From Argentina anserina (lineage: Eukaryota > Streptophyta > Magnoliopsida > Rosales > Rosaceae), in contig NC_065878.1 of NCBI RefSeq assembly GCF_933775445.1, forward strand, positions 12,535,395 through 12,599,394: a stretch of 64,000 nt of DNA, read 5' to 3'. The notes under the pieces were generated by a model. That model did no database searches. It had not been told where the DNA came from and was given only the letters and a program-made list of their open reading frames with translations. Below are positions 1-10,490 of the stretch, piece after piece (within the stretch, counting starts at the first letter, position 1; each line of letters begins with the position of its first letter). The position numbers and the translations under genes were made by a program.

Positions 1-409
1 TTAGATGTGGGATCTCAACTCTCCAACACGCCCCCTCACGTGCAACCTAATTTTTAAGTCTGCACGTGACAGATTAACATCCCACATACTAGGATGAAAG
101 AAACTATGGTCCAGTAACCAATGACACTTAGTGGCCATCCAATCGGAAATCCTCCGATGGCATGACAAAGTGGCACCTAACTCGGGCCCACGAAAGATTG
201 AAGACGCGACTAGAGAGGGACTCGCTCTGATACCATGTTAAACAGCGACAAGCGTGGCCCGTGGACCAACTGTACCGATATTGTCCCAACTTAACCTCAC
301 AGGTGTTGGGTTTTAACAAAAGACCTCGGTACAATTGGTTATTATCCACCCACTTATAAGCTTTATTTTCTTTGTCACTTCTTAGATGTGAGATCTCTTC
401 TCTCCAACA
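1..409 (-). mobile_element. TRIM (miniature LTR retrotransposon), cut by window edge
   Basis: A 174-bp LTR lies at 236-409 and the first 28 bp of the partner LTR at 1-28 (25 of 28 bases match 382-409). On the minus strand the LTR starts TGTTGGAG and ends in TTTAACA. It is followed directly by a tRNA-Met-type primer binding site TGGTATCAGAGC (plus 224-235). A G-rich polypurine tract (rc of about 29-40, GAGGGGGCG) abuts the second LTR. The internal domain is only about 207 bp and has no coding capacity, which is the definition of a TRIM. The element sits inside exon 4 of the MAP65-like gene. Bases 410-414 (TTTGT) should be one target-site copy; the other lies off the window. Confidence 0.82.
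236..409 (-). repeat. TRIM 5' LTR
   Basis: A 174-bp terminal repeat with TG..CA termini, read on the minus strand. Its outer end matches the partial LTR at 1-28 and its inner end abuts the primer binding site at 224-235. Confidence 0.8.
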
Positions 410-1062
410 TTTGTTCCTCAGAATCACCTAAGGTGGCGTGGATTTCACGAATTGTTTGATCAAAATCCATACCAAGAACCAAGCACAGAGATTTTAGTAT
501 GATCATGTTGTCCATCATCAGCTTTACATGGTTCCTCTGCATTGTATGAAAGAAATGATCAAACAGCTTCAACTCATAAGAAGGATAACAAATTTCGGTG
601 GACATGAGAATACTTTTATAATAAATGGACAAATTGCAACTATTCCAGCTTATTATAAAATGCCTCTTACAGGTTATTCCAAATAGTGATATTTCTTATC
701 ACAAACCATTCATTTTGAATGCATAAATTTAAATACAGAACTATTTTCAGCATAAATGCATGGATTTTACGAGAATTTAAACAACTTTGATATGCAGTGA
801 ACAATTTCAAGGGTATAAGGAACCTTTTCATCTTGATACTCAAGCAACTGCCTGGTTAGCCTTTTTAAGGACAAGTCGGTCTCTTCCGCCACCTTTTTGT
901 ACAGATTATCTTCCAAGGATCTGCTTATTTCCTTAGAAAGTCTCTCTAGCTGATCCAAGACAGAAAAAACTTAATCCCTTCTTTCAAGTTTTCGTTTCTT
1001 CAGGACGTCCATTTGTGGGATAATGATTTCAAGCTCTTTCTTCAAACTACCACCGGATTTAT

Positions 1063-1207
1063 AATCAACTTGTATATCACACTATCTTGCTTAATATCAT
1101 ACAACAATCATCTCTATATATACACCTATAAAGATTTCTCCACTACTCATGGTGCTCCACTACCCGTTAGTGGTCCACTACCCGTGATTCATGCCACTAT
1201 GCTCATA
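1063..1207 (-). repeat. copia 3' LTR (145 bp)
   Basis: The same length as 6298-6442, with six substitutions. It abuts the polypurine tract at 1208-1219 and the host target duplicate at 1058-1062. Confidence 0.9.
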
Positions 1208-1214
1208 CTACCCC

Positions 1215-4200
1215 TCAAGTTGGCGCATATATATCAACCATGCCCAACTTGCCAAGTGAGTCATAAAATTTTTTTTTAGATACTCCTTTTGTGAGCATAT
1301 CGACAAGTTGCTCTTCTGTAGGAACAAAAGGAAAACTAATAATCTTCACATCTAGTTTTTCCTTTATAAAGTGACGATCAACCTCCACATGTTTTGTACG
1401 ATCATGTTGCACATGATTATGTGAAATATCAATAGCTGCTTTGTTGTCACAGTACAGCTGCATCGCACATTTAGGCTTAATACCCAAATCTTGTAGCAAG
1501 TTTCTAAGCCATAACAATTCACATACTCCCTGAACCATACCTCTGTACTCTGTACTCTGCACTAGATCGAGCTACCACTTTTTGTTTCTTACTCTTCCAT
1601 GTAACAAGATTACCCCCAACAAAGGTAAAATACCCTGATGTGGATCTCCGATCTGTAATATTTCCAGCCCAGTCTGCATCTGTGAAGCCACAAACTTCAA
1701 AGATATTTTTGTGATTAGAAAATATTACTCCTCTTCCTGGGGCTGACTTCCAAGTACCTCAAAATCCTTACAACAACATCCATGTGGTCCACGCTGGGAT
1801 TGTGCATGAACTGACTCACTACACTTACTGCATATGTAACATCTGGTCTAGTATGTGATAAATAAATCAGACGTCCAACTAGCCTCTGATACCGAGTTTT
1901 TTCAGTCGGTACTTGATCTGGATACTCTGCTAACCGATGGTTTAGCTCAATAGGAGTATCAATGGGAGTGCAATCCAGCATACCGGTCTCTGTTAGTGGA
2001 TCAAAGATGTACTTCCTCTGACACAGATAAATATCATCACTTCCCCGGGCTACCTCAATGCCCAAGAAGTACTTGAGTGTAGCTAAGTCTTTCATCTCAA
2101 ATTCTGTGGCTAGCTGTTTCTGTAATCTATCCACCTCAACAGTATCATTTCCAGTAACTACCATATCATCAACATATATAATTAGGGTTGTTACCTTCCC
2201 TTGCTGATGTCTGAGAAATAATGTGTGGTCTGAATTACTCTGTATGTAGCCAATTCTCCTCATGAATTGTGAGAATCTTCCAAACCAGGCACGAGGTGAC
2301 TGTTTAAGACCATACAAAGATTTTCTCAATCTGCATACATAGTTACTTGGAGAAGCCGCCGCATATCCCGGAGGAAGATCCATGTACACTTCTTCTGTAA
2401 GTTCTCCATGAAGGAACGCATTCTTAACATTAAACTGTCTGAGTGGCCAGTTTAAGTTAGTAGCACAAGAGAGCAATACCCGAATAGTGTTCATCTTTGC
2501 AACAGGTGCAAATGTCTCATCATAGTCTATGCCATATGTCTGAGTGAACCCTTTCGCTACTAGGCGTGCTTTATACCGGCTCACTGACCCATCGGGATTA
2601 TACTTCACTGTAAACACCCAACGACATCCCACAGTCTTCTTGCCATGTGGTGGTGATACAAGCTCCCAAGTATTGTTCTTTTGTAATGCTTCCATCTCTT
2701 CCTCCATTGCTTTTCTTCATTTTGGATCTCTCAATGCATCCTGCACTTTGTTAGGTACTGATACAGTAGATATTTGATTCACAAATGATTCATATGACTT
2801 AGATAATCTTTTGGTAGACATAAAGTTTGCCACAGGATACTTAGCTTTTGCCTGAAGGGTAGGTTCATATTTTTTTGTTGGCTGACCCCGAGTAGACCTA
2901 TTTGGCAAGACATATTGTCTACTATTAGCATCACTAGTATTAGTCCCAATAGAATGACTAACCTCGTATGAGTGATCTTCCGTACCATGAGAGTATTGGT
3001 CAGTAGTATGAGAGGCAGTTGTGTTGTCATCTTCTGGTGCTTGAATCTCTAGAGTGACTATATCGGAATCACTCGGTGGTGCTTGTATAGCGGACATATC
3101 GGTAATCTCAATTGATCCAGTCATCATATCTACTAGCTTATTTGTCTCCCCCTCTCCATGATACAGCTCTTCGAAGTATGAATTCTCCCCCTGAAGAGTA
3201 GTATCGGAAGAGGGAAAATAACTCATATCCTCAAAGAAAGTTACATTCATAGTGACATAGTACTTCTTGGTAGGTGGATGATAGCACCGGTACCCTTTCT
3301 GATGTCCGCCATACCCAACAAACACACATTTAACGGCCCGAGCATCTAACTTAGATCTCTGATGTTTTGGAAGATGGACAAAAACAACACAACCGAAAAC
3401 ACGGGCAGAAAGATTATGAAAAGAGGGTAAGGAGATATGAGATGCAAGTACCTCATATGGAACTTTTCCCTGAAGAACACGAGACGGAAGACGATTAATG
3501 AGGTGGGCAGAAATGAGGACAGCATCACCCCAAAGGTATTTGGGCATATGGGCACTAAAAAGAATACACCGAGCCATGTCAAGTAAATGACTATTTTTCC
3601 TTTCAGAAACTCCATTTTGCTCAGGTGTATAAGGACACGTTGTTTAATGAACAATCCCATGTGTGTTAAGGAACTCTCGAAAAACATGATTCACATATTC
3701 CCCCCCCCCCCAATTATCAGAATGAAGAACTCGAACTGTGGCATTATATTGTGTTTTAACAGTGGCATAGAAAGTTTGGAAAGCGGGAAAAACTTCATTT
3801 TTTGTTTTGAGGAGAACAATCCATGAAAGACGAGTGCAATCATCAATAAATGACACATAATACCGCATCCCGGACACATTAGATTCTTTGGAGGGTCCTC
3901 AAACATCAGAATGAATTAATTTGAAAGGAAGAAGATGTTTATTAGAAGTACTACGGGAATAAGTAGATCGATGACTCTTACTCAAAACACATGTCTCACA
4001 ACGTAAAAGGGACTCATCCACACTAAGAAACAAAGTAGGCATAGATGATTTCATAACACTAAAAGATAGATGCCCTAAGCGACGATGCCATAACCAAACT
4101 TCACTTAGCTTGTCAGAAGTGGAGATTAAAGCGGTCTGAGATGGTGCCCCTGGTTTCGCCCCCGCATATGTCTGATTCAGATGAAACAACCGGCCCCTCA

Positions 4201-5557
4201 GATACCCCCGACCAATTAACTCTCCGGTGAGAAGATCATGAAAAATCACATACATAGGAAAAAAAGTCACAGAGCACTTAGCGTCAGCGTTTAATTGGGA
4301 AACATAGATCAAATGATGAGATAAAGCAGGAACATATAGCACATTTTGAAGCTCTATTGTGGGAGTAATACAAACCGACCCTTTTCCTAATACGAGAAAT
4401 GCCTCACCATTAGCATTAGTAACATAGGGTACTGGTGGAGGAGACAATACGGTAAAATAAGATTTGTCATAAGTCATATGATCAGACGCACCCGAATCAA
4501 TAATCCAAGTATCAAAACCAACAAAGTGAGAAATATTTAAAGCCATACCAATTTTTCCACGACCAGCTATGGAGGCAGTAGGGATTGCTCCGCCTGCAGT
4601 ATGATGATCATGTCCAACCACACCATAGATATCGGGTTCCTGGACTAATTGAATAGCTGCTTTCGCCTTGGGATGATGATGAGGCCTCTTAGGCCGAAGA
4701 TGTGGATACAGCTTCCAACAGGTCGCACGAGCATGGTTAGTATCATGACAATAAGAACAAGGAGGGCGTGGCTGATTCCCGAAGCCTGGTGGTGGTCCTC
4801 GGTGAAGTGGAGATGAAGTGGCCTGCTGAAGAGGTGGTGCGGAAGATCTAGCACGGATAGTAAGGCTGGAAACTTCAACTTGTGCCTGATGAAGGCTTTC
4901 CTGGTGAGATTCATCCTTACGGATATATGTGAAAGCTGTAATTAAGCTAGGAGATTCGGTTTGGCGGAGCAATTCCATTTTCGCACTGTTATGTTTAGTA
5001 TCAAGACCTTTCAGGAAATGGTGAACTCGCTCAAGCTCCTTCTCACGTTGGTACCAAACAATATCCTCCTGATGTTTGATCATGCAAGGACGTTTCATAT
5101 CAATCTCAGCCCAAATATTTCTTAGTTTGGTGAAATATTGCGTCACCGGTTGCCCATCTTGTTGCATTGCCAAAGCGGTGCACATTAACTCATGAACCTG
5201 TATGAAATCAGAGTCATTAGTATATAAGCCTTCAAGTGTCAGCCATATTGCATGCGCAGTGTCACATGCCTCCACCAGATCAATTATCTCGTCATTCATA
5301 GCTTTCCACAAGACGGACATCACAAGACCATCATCATCGTCCCACTTAGTGTAGGCAATAATACCATCTTTGCTAGGAGCATGAGTGGCTCCGGTTACAT
5401 GCCCCATCTTGTGCATACCTCGAAGATGAGCCGCCATAAGTCTCTTCCATTTACGGAAATTGATTCCATTAAGTTTAGTACCCCCAAAGGACCCACTGTC
5501 AGAACTCTTGACAGATACTTCAAATTTCAGAACATCAGCTTCGTCTCCAGAACCCAT
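1215..5557 (-). pseudogene. copia gag-pol polyprotein, broken
   Basis: Starts at ATG 5555-5557 (MGSGDEADV). In order: gag; CCHC zinc knuckle CSYCHDTNHARATC (about 4720-4765); aspartic protease WIIDSGASDHM (about 4470-4510); GAG-pre-integrase LWHRRLGHLS; integrase core with FIDDCTR and an altered HSDN-GGEY motif containing a G run at 3700-3710; RT with YVDD (about 2165-2180); and RNase H ending near 1215. Breaks: in-frame TGA after HSDV (3899-3901), in-frame TAA after HGIVH (near 3642), and TGA after RDPK (near 2717). All three look like C-to-T or G-to-A transitions. Frameshifts lie near 1755 and at a 7-bp duplication GTACTCT about 1545-1560. The first RT catalytic Asp is replaced by Asn (codon AAT at 2429-2431, in FNVKNAFLHG), so the enzyme would be inactive even without the stops. 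Confidence 0.92.
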
Positions 5558-6285
5558 TGAAAAAAGAAATTCGAAAAATCAGGAATTATACAGCGGAAGT
5601 ACCCAAAAAAAGATATAAATATGTCTTGGGTGCACGTGCACTGTCAGTAAACCTACACTGACACAAGACAACCAATTCTGGGCCGGGTCGGGTCAGGTCC
5701 GGGTCGGGTCTGATTCGGGCCGGGCCGAATTTTCGTTCTTTCTTATGTGATGGGCTGGGCGGGCGGGTCAACACTGAGCCGGGCAGATCGGATCGAAATC
5801 CGGAGCTTAGCAGCGACGGCTTCGAACGGCGAAAGCAACGGCGCTGTTTGGAGAGCTTGACGCGGTGGAGGAGGGACGAAGGGAGACCGGCGCGAGATTT
5901 GCAGCGGTGGACGCCGGTGGAATCGCTGGCAGCGGCGGAGGAACGAAGGGAGACCGGCGCGAGATTTGCAGCGGTGGAGCGAGATTGCGCCGGTGTGAAG
6001 TGAGGTGGCGACGAGATCGGAGAGCGGCGCCCCTTGAGGTGATACCGACTCGGCTTGCAGCGAGGATGCGGGGACGAGCTGGGCCGGGACGAGCTAGGCG
6101 GAGGGACGTGCGGGAACGAGCGGGTAGAGGGACCGGCTTGTTGGTGACGTCGCCGAACCGCAAGGATGGCTTGCTGACGTCGTCGACGAGCTCCAGAGAG
6201 GGTGGCAGCAAGCTTGGCTGAAGTCGCCGACGAGCTTGTACCACAAATCCGCAAAAAACAGAAACTCAAGAAAAACAGAACAAAT
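5558..6285 (-). other. GC-rich untranslated leader of the copia element
   Basis: The span between the primer site and the gag start is about 730 bp and strongly GC-rich, unlike the rest of the element. It holds runs of GGGCCGGGTCGGGTC type near 5680-5735 and a roughly 38-bp near-identical direct repeat at about 5874-5911 and 5940-5977 (67-bp spacing). Long open frames here have arginine/serine/proline-rich compositions typical of GC bias, and I do not regard them as genes. It resembles a captured host promoter/5'UTR-like sequence, but that is inference. Confidence 0.55.
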
Positions 6286-6297
6286 GCTCTGATACCA

Positions 6298-6442
6298 AAT
6301 AAACTTGTATATTACACTATCTTGCTTAATATCATACAACAATCATCTCTATATATACACTTATAAAGATTTCTCCACTACTCATGGTGCTCCACTACCC
6401 GTTAGTGCTCCACTATCCATGATTCATGCCACTATGCTCATA
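6298..6442 (-). repeat. copia 5' LTR (145 bp)
   Basis: Partner of 1063-1207. The primer binding site complement GCTCTGATACCA is at 6286-6297 immediately inside, and the target duplicate TTTAT is at 6443-6447 immediately outside. Confidence 0.9.
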
Positions 6443-6981
6443 TTTATGATCAAACTGTGGACACCGGAAGAAAAATGTGAATGGTTCCAATGAAAATGTC
6501 CTCCTGGTATGAGAGAAATATAGAGTGGACAAGCAAGACCTCTTTGGCTCTTTCAACTAAAATCTGAACAAAACCATTCAAATCTTTAGTCTGGACAAGA
6601 CTCAGTCACTTACAGGTGGTGGCTTCTCCCCCAGTGCAGCACATATGTCTACAAACTCTGCTTCACAATTAGCAATTGCTTGCTTCAGTTGAGCTTTACA
6701 GTGTTCCGCCTTGTCAAATTTTGTCCTAAACACCTCCACGCACTGCTGCTCAATATTTAGAAGCATTGTATCAGTAGGCACTCCAACTTCATCCCATATT
6801 TTCTGAATTCGAAAAGGAAGGAAAAAAAAAAGGGTCGAATAACATTTTAATGTACTTCAAATGAATGAAGACTAAATTCTTTGTTTTCAAAGGGTTGGGG
6901 GAGAACCTGCAGTTCTTGCAGAAAACATCCAGACTTTGTTTCTATCTGCAAAAATCGATTACTTCCACGCTGACTGAACAT

Positions 6982-7572
6982 GATGAAACATGGCAAGAGA
7001 CTGTGTTAGTCCCTCCATCCATATATAGACGGTTCAAAGTCAACATTTATATTTAACAGTCTCCAGCGAAATTGCTCAACTAAAATATCAACATGTGAAA
7101 ATTCAAATGAATGATTGCTCCTGTCAAAGTTAAATAGTTAATAATACTACAATTGTAAAATGTCCTTTCACCACAAGTCACCCTTGGTTAATTAAATCGA
7201 ATTTGATATCAAACTATCAAATCGAAGGCCCTCAAGGCTTATGTGGAAGAACAGATTCAAAACTTGGTAGCATTACTTTTCTAATACGAAAAGAGGATAC
7301 ACGCATTCCAACTAATTTCTTGTAAATTTTTACAGCAAATCTATATACCAATGCAACCTAGCTCTCATGTTACATATTTTCATTACAGCCATTACTATAT
7401 ACCTGGAATTTAGTAAACAAAATAGAGTAAAACTGATCATGGAGCCTAAACTAGAGCATACATAATATAAACTGGAAATTACAGCCAAACAAACTTAGCC
7501 TATAATCCTCTAAATAACAGATTTTCCAGTTCTAATCTTCATTTTCAAAGCACTAAAATGGAGATTAGAACG
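6982..7572 (-). other. probable leader intron of the MAP65-like gene (proximal part)
   Basis: AT-rich, no coding signal and no recognised repeat. It lies between the first coding exon and the solo LTR. Together with 10085-10331 it would form one intron of about 0.85 kb before the LTR arrived. Confidence 0.4.
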
Positions 7573-10079
7573 TGTAATAACCCGAATTTTTTGGAACTAT
7601 TTATTGAGTTGATTTAAATATATAAAGTTTCCAAATTTCATTAAACGACATCTGGTTGCTTGTGACGTTGTGAAACGAAAGCGGAAACGTTATCGGAACG
7701 TTTATTTAGAAAAACGTTACGTTTCCGCGACGTGAGTATCGAATTTAATTCCGTCGCTCGTTTGCGAAAACTTTCTTCATGAAAGTTGTAGAACTTGTCG
7801 ATACGAATTTGTGGACACATCACACGTTCGAATCGGACGTCGGACGTGAAATTTATTAACGTCGGAAGTTAGTTTCTGATTTTAGAAACTAGTATAAAAT
7901 GGACTTTTTCAGATTAGGGTTTCCATAATTGGAAACCCCTCTCTCTCTCCTCTCATCGTGAGGACCTCCGCAGCAACCCACGAGCTCACCACCCCGTGCC
8001 TTGCCGCCGTGAAGCCGCAAGAACGTCGCCAAGATTCTGCAATTTCACCGCCGGCATCGCAAGCTCTTCGGCGACGATCTGACGGTCCAAAAGTTCGATT
8101 GAGGTGAGGGTTAGCATAATTAGATTGTTGTGATGCTTGGTTGTTGTTTTGGTTTGGAATTGGAGGAGATCGAAGATCGGAGGAGGAGGGTGGATACCGC
8201 CGCCTAGAGGCGGCGCGTGTGGTAGCCTAGGGGTGGTCTGAGACCGTAGGAGGGTGGAGGAGGAAGAGAGGAAAGGTTTTGGGGCGGCGGTGGCGTGCTA
8301 CGCGCCGGCCTTAGGCTCGACGCGTGGGCCCCACGCGCTGCCATAATGAGTGGCGCGTGAGCGCCACGCGCGGTCGCCGGAGGGTGGCGCATGTACCCCA
8401 CGCGCCGCCACGTGCGGCGGCGCGTGAACAGTGTTTTCAAAACAGTAAATTTGTAAAATTTATTTTTACGTATGGTAAATGTAAAAGAGATTTACGTACG
8501 GTAAATGTAAATTTTATTTACATACAGTAAATGTAAATATAAATTACTCTCAGTAAATATAAAAGTAATTTTAGAATGGTAAATCGGTAATTATTATTTA
8601 CTGAGTCAGTATTTACATTTAAATAATATATATACGTACAGAAATACGTAAATAGTATGTATACGTATAGGAATACGTAATTGATATGTATTTGTACAGA
8701 AATACATGAATAGTAAATACGTGAATAGTAACTCTGTAAACAGTAATTTCGTAAAACCAGAATTTGCTGAACAGTAACATATTATTACTGTTTTGGCATG
8801 TAAGGTTTACGAAACGATTCTAAATTCTTTTCTTATCTTTTCAAGGTGATCGATCATTCAAGAAAAATAATTACTTTCGAAATCGTGGAATTACGCTCGA
8901 GATTATAAGGTAAGTAAATTCTCACATTACGAATCTACCCTTCCGGAGATTCGAGATTTATGCATAATTTTAAAGAATGAAATATGACATGTATATGATA
9001 TAGTGGAATATATATTTGTATAAATGGTAAATAGGTACATATATATATTTTGCTATATTATATACTGTCATGATTTCGTCGTGAATATGTTCATTTATAT
9101 ATCGAGCATGTGATTTGATTTGTACAATATGACATGATGATTATTGTACAGGGTTTTAACATCGAGTTTTGTTAAAATGTATTTGTCTTCGGACGTGATT
9201 GATGTCTTCGGACGAGTTTTGTCTTCGGACGTGATTTATGTCTTCGGACGAGTTTTTGTCTTTGGACTTGATTGATGTCTTCGGACGTGTTTATGTCTTC
9301 GGACCAGTCTTCGGACGTGTTTGGCATGTCGGAACCTAGCCTTTGGCTGGGCGAAAGTTACGATATAGTTAGAGCTCTAGTCTGTATGCCGGAGTACTGC
9401 ATATGAGGTAACAGATGGGTTATCGGCTTATGAGTACCCATATATTTTGATATTGGATGACATATGGTTGTCCAATGTCGGCGGTGTACTACATGAGGGG
9501 TAACAGAGGTGTACCAGCGCTCATGAGTACCCGTAATATAAATGCATTTGGGTAAACAGAGGGGTTGTCCGATTCTCATGAGCACTTATATTTTCATATA
9601 TTATTAGACAACCAGATGGGCCGTCTAATGAGTCATGAGTGTATTTATATTTGTTGATTTGTGGATTTTCGTATATATTGATAGACGAGTTATATCGTGG
9701 TTTTTACTCATACGAGCTGTAAAGCTTACCGGGTTTGTGTTTACAATCCCGGTGCACCAATTTGATGGTGTATGGGATAACTCCGCAGTGTGGATTAGCG
9801 GAAATCGACGGACCGCTCAGAGGACTTGAAGTTATTATTTATTTCCACCTTGTGGTGAGGATTTTGAGTGGTTTTTCTTTGTGAGGATTATACACTTCCA
9901 TTTGTTATAATGTTGAATTATAAATTTGGTTTGTAATAATCGGTTTGACTGAGTTGTATTTTGAACTCAGAGATGATCCGCTATGGCATTTAAAATGATT
10001 TCGATTCATTGAGATTGTTTTAGTGTTTTTCATGACTTCGAAATTCGAGTTTCATGCTCAAAATTTTGGGGTCGTGACA
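7573..10079 (+). mobile_element. gypsy-type solo LTR, 2507 bp, with perfect 5-bp TSD
   Basis: Starts TGTAATAACCCGAATTTT and ends GGGGTCGTGACA. It is flanked by identical GAACG at 7568-7572 and 10080-10084. No primer site, polypurine tract or internal domain is present, so this is a solo LTR left by LTR-LTR recombination. Internal landmarks shared with LTRs at 35.4-37.5 and 38.3-40.7 kb are: a GC-rich block (7980-8430); TAAATGTAAA-like repeats (8440-8760); the ACGAATCTACCC segment (8930); a GTCTTCGGACG minisatellite (9185-9325); and modules containing CATGAGTACCC (9370-9640). It lies in the likely leader intron of the MAP65-like gene. Confidence 0.92.
9185..9325 (+). repeat. GTCTTCGGACG minisatellite inside LTR
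   Basis: Eight or so imperfect copies of GTCTTCGGACGTGTTTAT (15-20 bp spacing). The same array occurs at 36490-36600 and 39840-39960 in the related LTRs. Confidence 0.85.
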
Positions 10080-10331
10080 GAACGAAAAAACAATTAGGCA
10101 CCGTAACAATTTCGACTTTTCGAGAAGAATCGTAATGGCACAGTGACAATTCATCAAGAGCCTAATTACATTTCGAAGCCGAAACTCAGAATCGAAGCCA
10201 CGAGAGAGAGCTAGGCTCAGAAAATTCATGGAGCATTTGTTTAGCAAAATCAGTGAACCAAAATTAGAAAGTGAGAGAGTGATGTAACCGAATTGATCAA
10301 ACAGAGAGGAAAAGAGAATAATCGGACTGAC

Positions 10332-10490
10332 CTTATCGCCGGCCGGAGAGGTTTACAGTGCCGATTGAGGTTTGGTGAAGAAGACGAAGGAAACCCCTTG
10401 GAGATTTTGAGAGTGTAACGCTTTGAAGAGTGAGCGAGAGTTTCGTGAGGGAGGGAAAAGCCAGAGAGGGAGCGAAACGTTATATTGGGA
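10332..10490 (-). promoter_or_regulatory. probable first (untranslated) exon and promoter of the MAP65-like gene
   Basis: On the minus strand a CT-rich leader (rc of about 10380-10510, with a CTCTCTCT run) leads to a good splice donor GATAAG|GTCAGT at 10332/10331. A weak TATA-like CAATATAACG lies near 10480-10490. This arrangement suits a 5'UTR exon whose intron would end at the first coding exon near 6981. There is no direct proof; RNA evidence is needed for the exact ends. Confidence 0.4.

Larger units (their letters stand above)
1063..6442 (-). mobile_element. Ty1/copia LTR retrotransposon inserted in MAP65 exon 3
   Basis: A complete element with 145-bp LTRs at 1063-1207 and 6298-6442 (6 differences, about 96% identical). 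It is flanked by 5-bp target duplications TTTAT (plus) at 1058-1062 and 6443-6447. The primer binding site TGGTATCAGAGC (rc of 6286-6297) directly abuts the 5' LTR, and the polypurine tract (rc of 1208-1219, CTTGAGGGGTAG) directly abuts the 3' LTR. Domain order is gag, protease, integrase, RT, RNase H, which makes it copia rather than gypsy. The LTR ends are TATGAG..ATT rather than the usual TG..CA, but the boundaries are fixed by the host exon reading through. Coding capacity is lost (see gag-pol entry). Confidence 0.93.
410..10490 (-). pseudogene. MAP65-4-like microtubule-associated protein, disrupted 5' part
   Basis: MAP65/Ase1/PRC1 proteins bundle antiparallel microtubules in spindle and phragmoplast. 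Minus-strand coding exons are: exon 1 at 6907-6981 (or from an acceptor at 6945), ending ..FLQELQ; exon 2 at 6614-6802 (63 codons, starts KIWDEVG, ends LGEKPPP); exon 3 (82 codons) at 6448-6454 plus 824-1062; exon 4 at 536-410 (contains SLCLVLGMDF). GT donors and AG acceptors are intact and phases agree. The motifs KIWDEVG, DLSLKRL and SLCLVLGMDF fit the MAP65-3/4 type best. Damage: a copia element splits exon 3 with ATAAA duplicated on both sides, a TAA stop lies at 971-973 (in RRD-stop-VFSVLDQ), and a TRIM interrupts exon 4 at 409/410. A solo LTR sits in the probable leader intron. The start codon is uncertain: ATG 6979-6981 is in frame, but exon 1 could instead begin at ATA 6943-6945. The remaining exons lie left of the window. 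Confidence 0.85.

Noticed and set aside
224..235. GCTCTGATACCA and other TGGTATCAGAGC sites as tRNA genes
   Set aside because: Only the 12-nt tRNA-3'-end complement is present next to LTRs. These are primer binding sites, not tRNAs.
1..409. Cassandra-type TRIM with a 5S rRNA-like LTR
   Set aside because: I could not identify 5S promoter boxes in the 174-bp LTR, so only the general TRIM label is used.
5586..6269. A 227-codon minus-strand frame in the copia leader
   Set aside because: Arg/Ser/Pro-rich product of GC-biased, internally repeated DNA. It lies between primer site and gag and matches no family.
9185..9325. Array of short repeats resembling a CRISPR or telomeric array
   Set aside because: Lies inside an LTR and recurs in two sister LTRs, so it is an LTR module.
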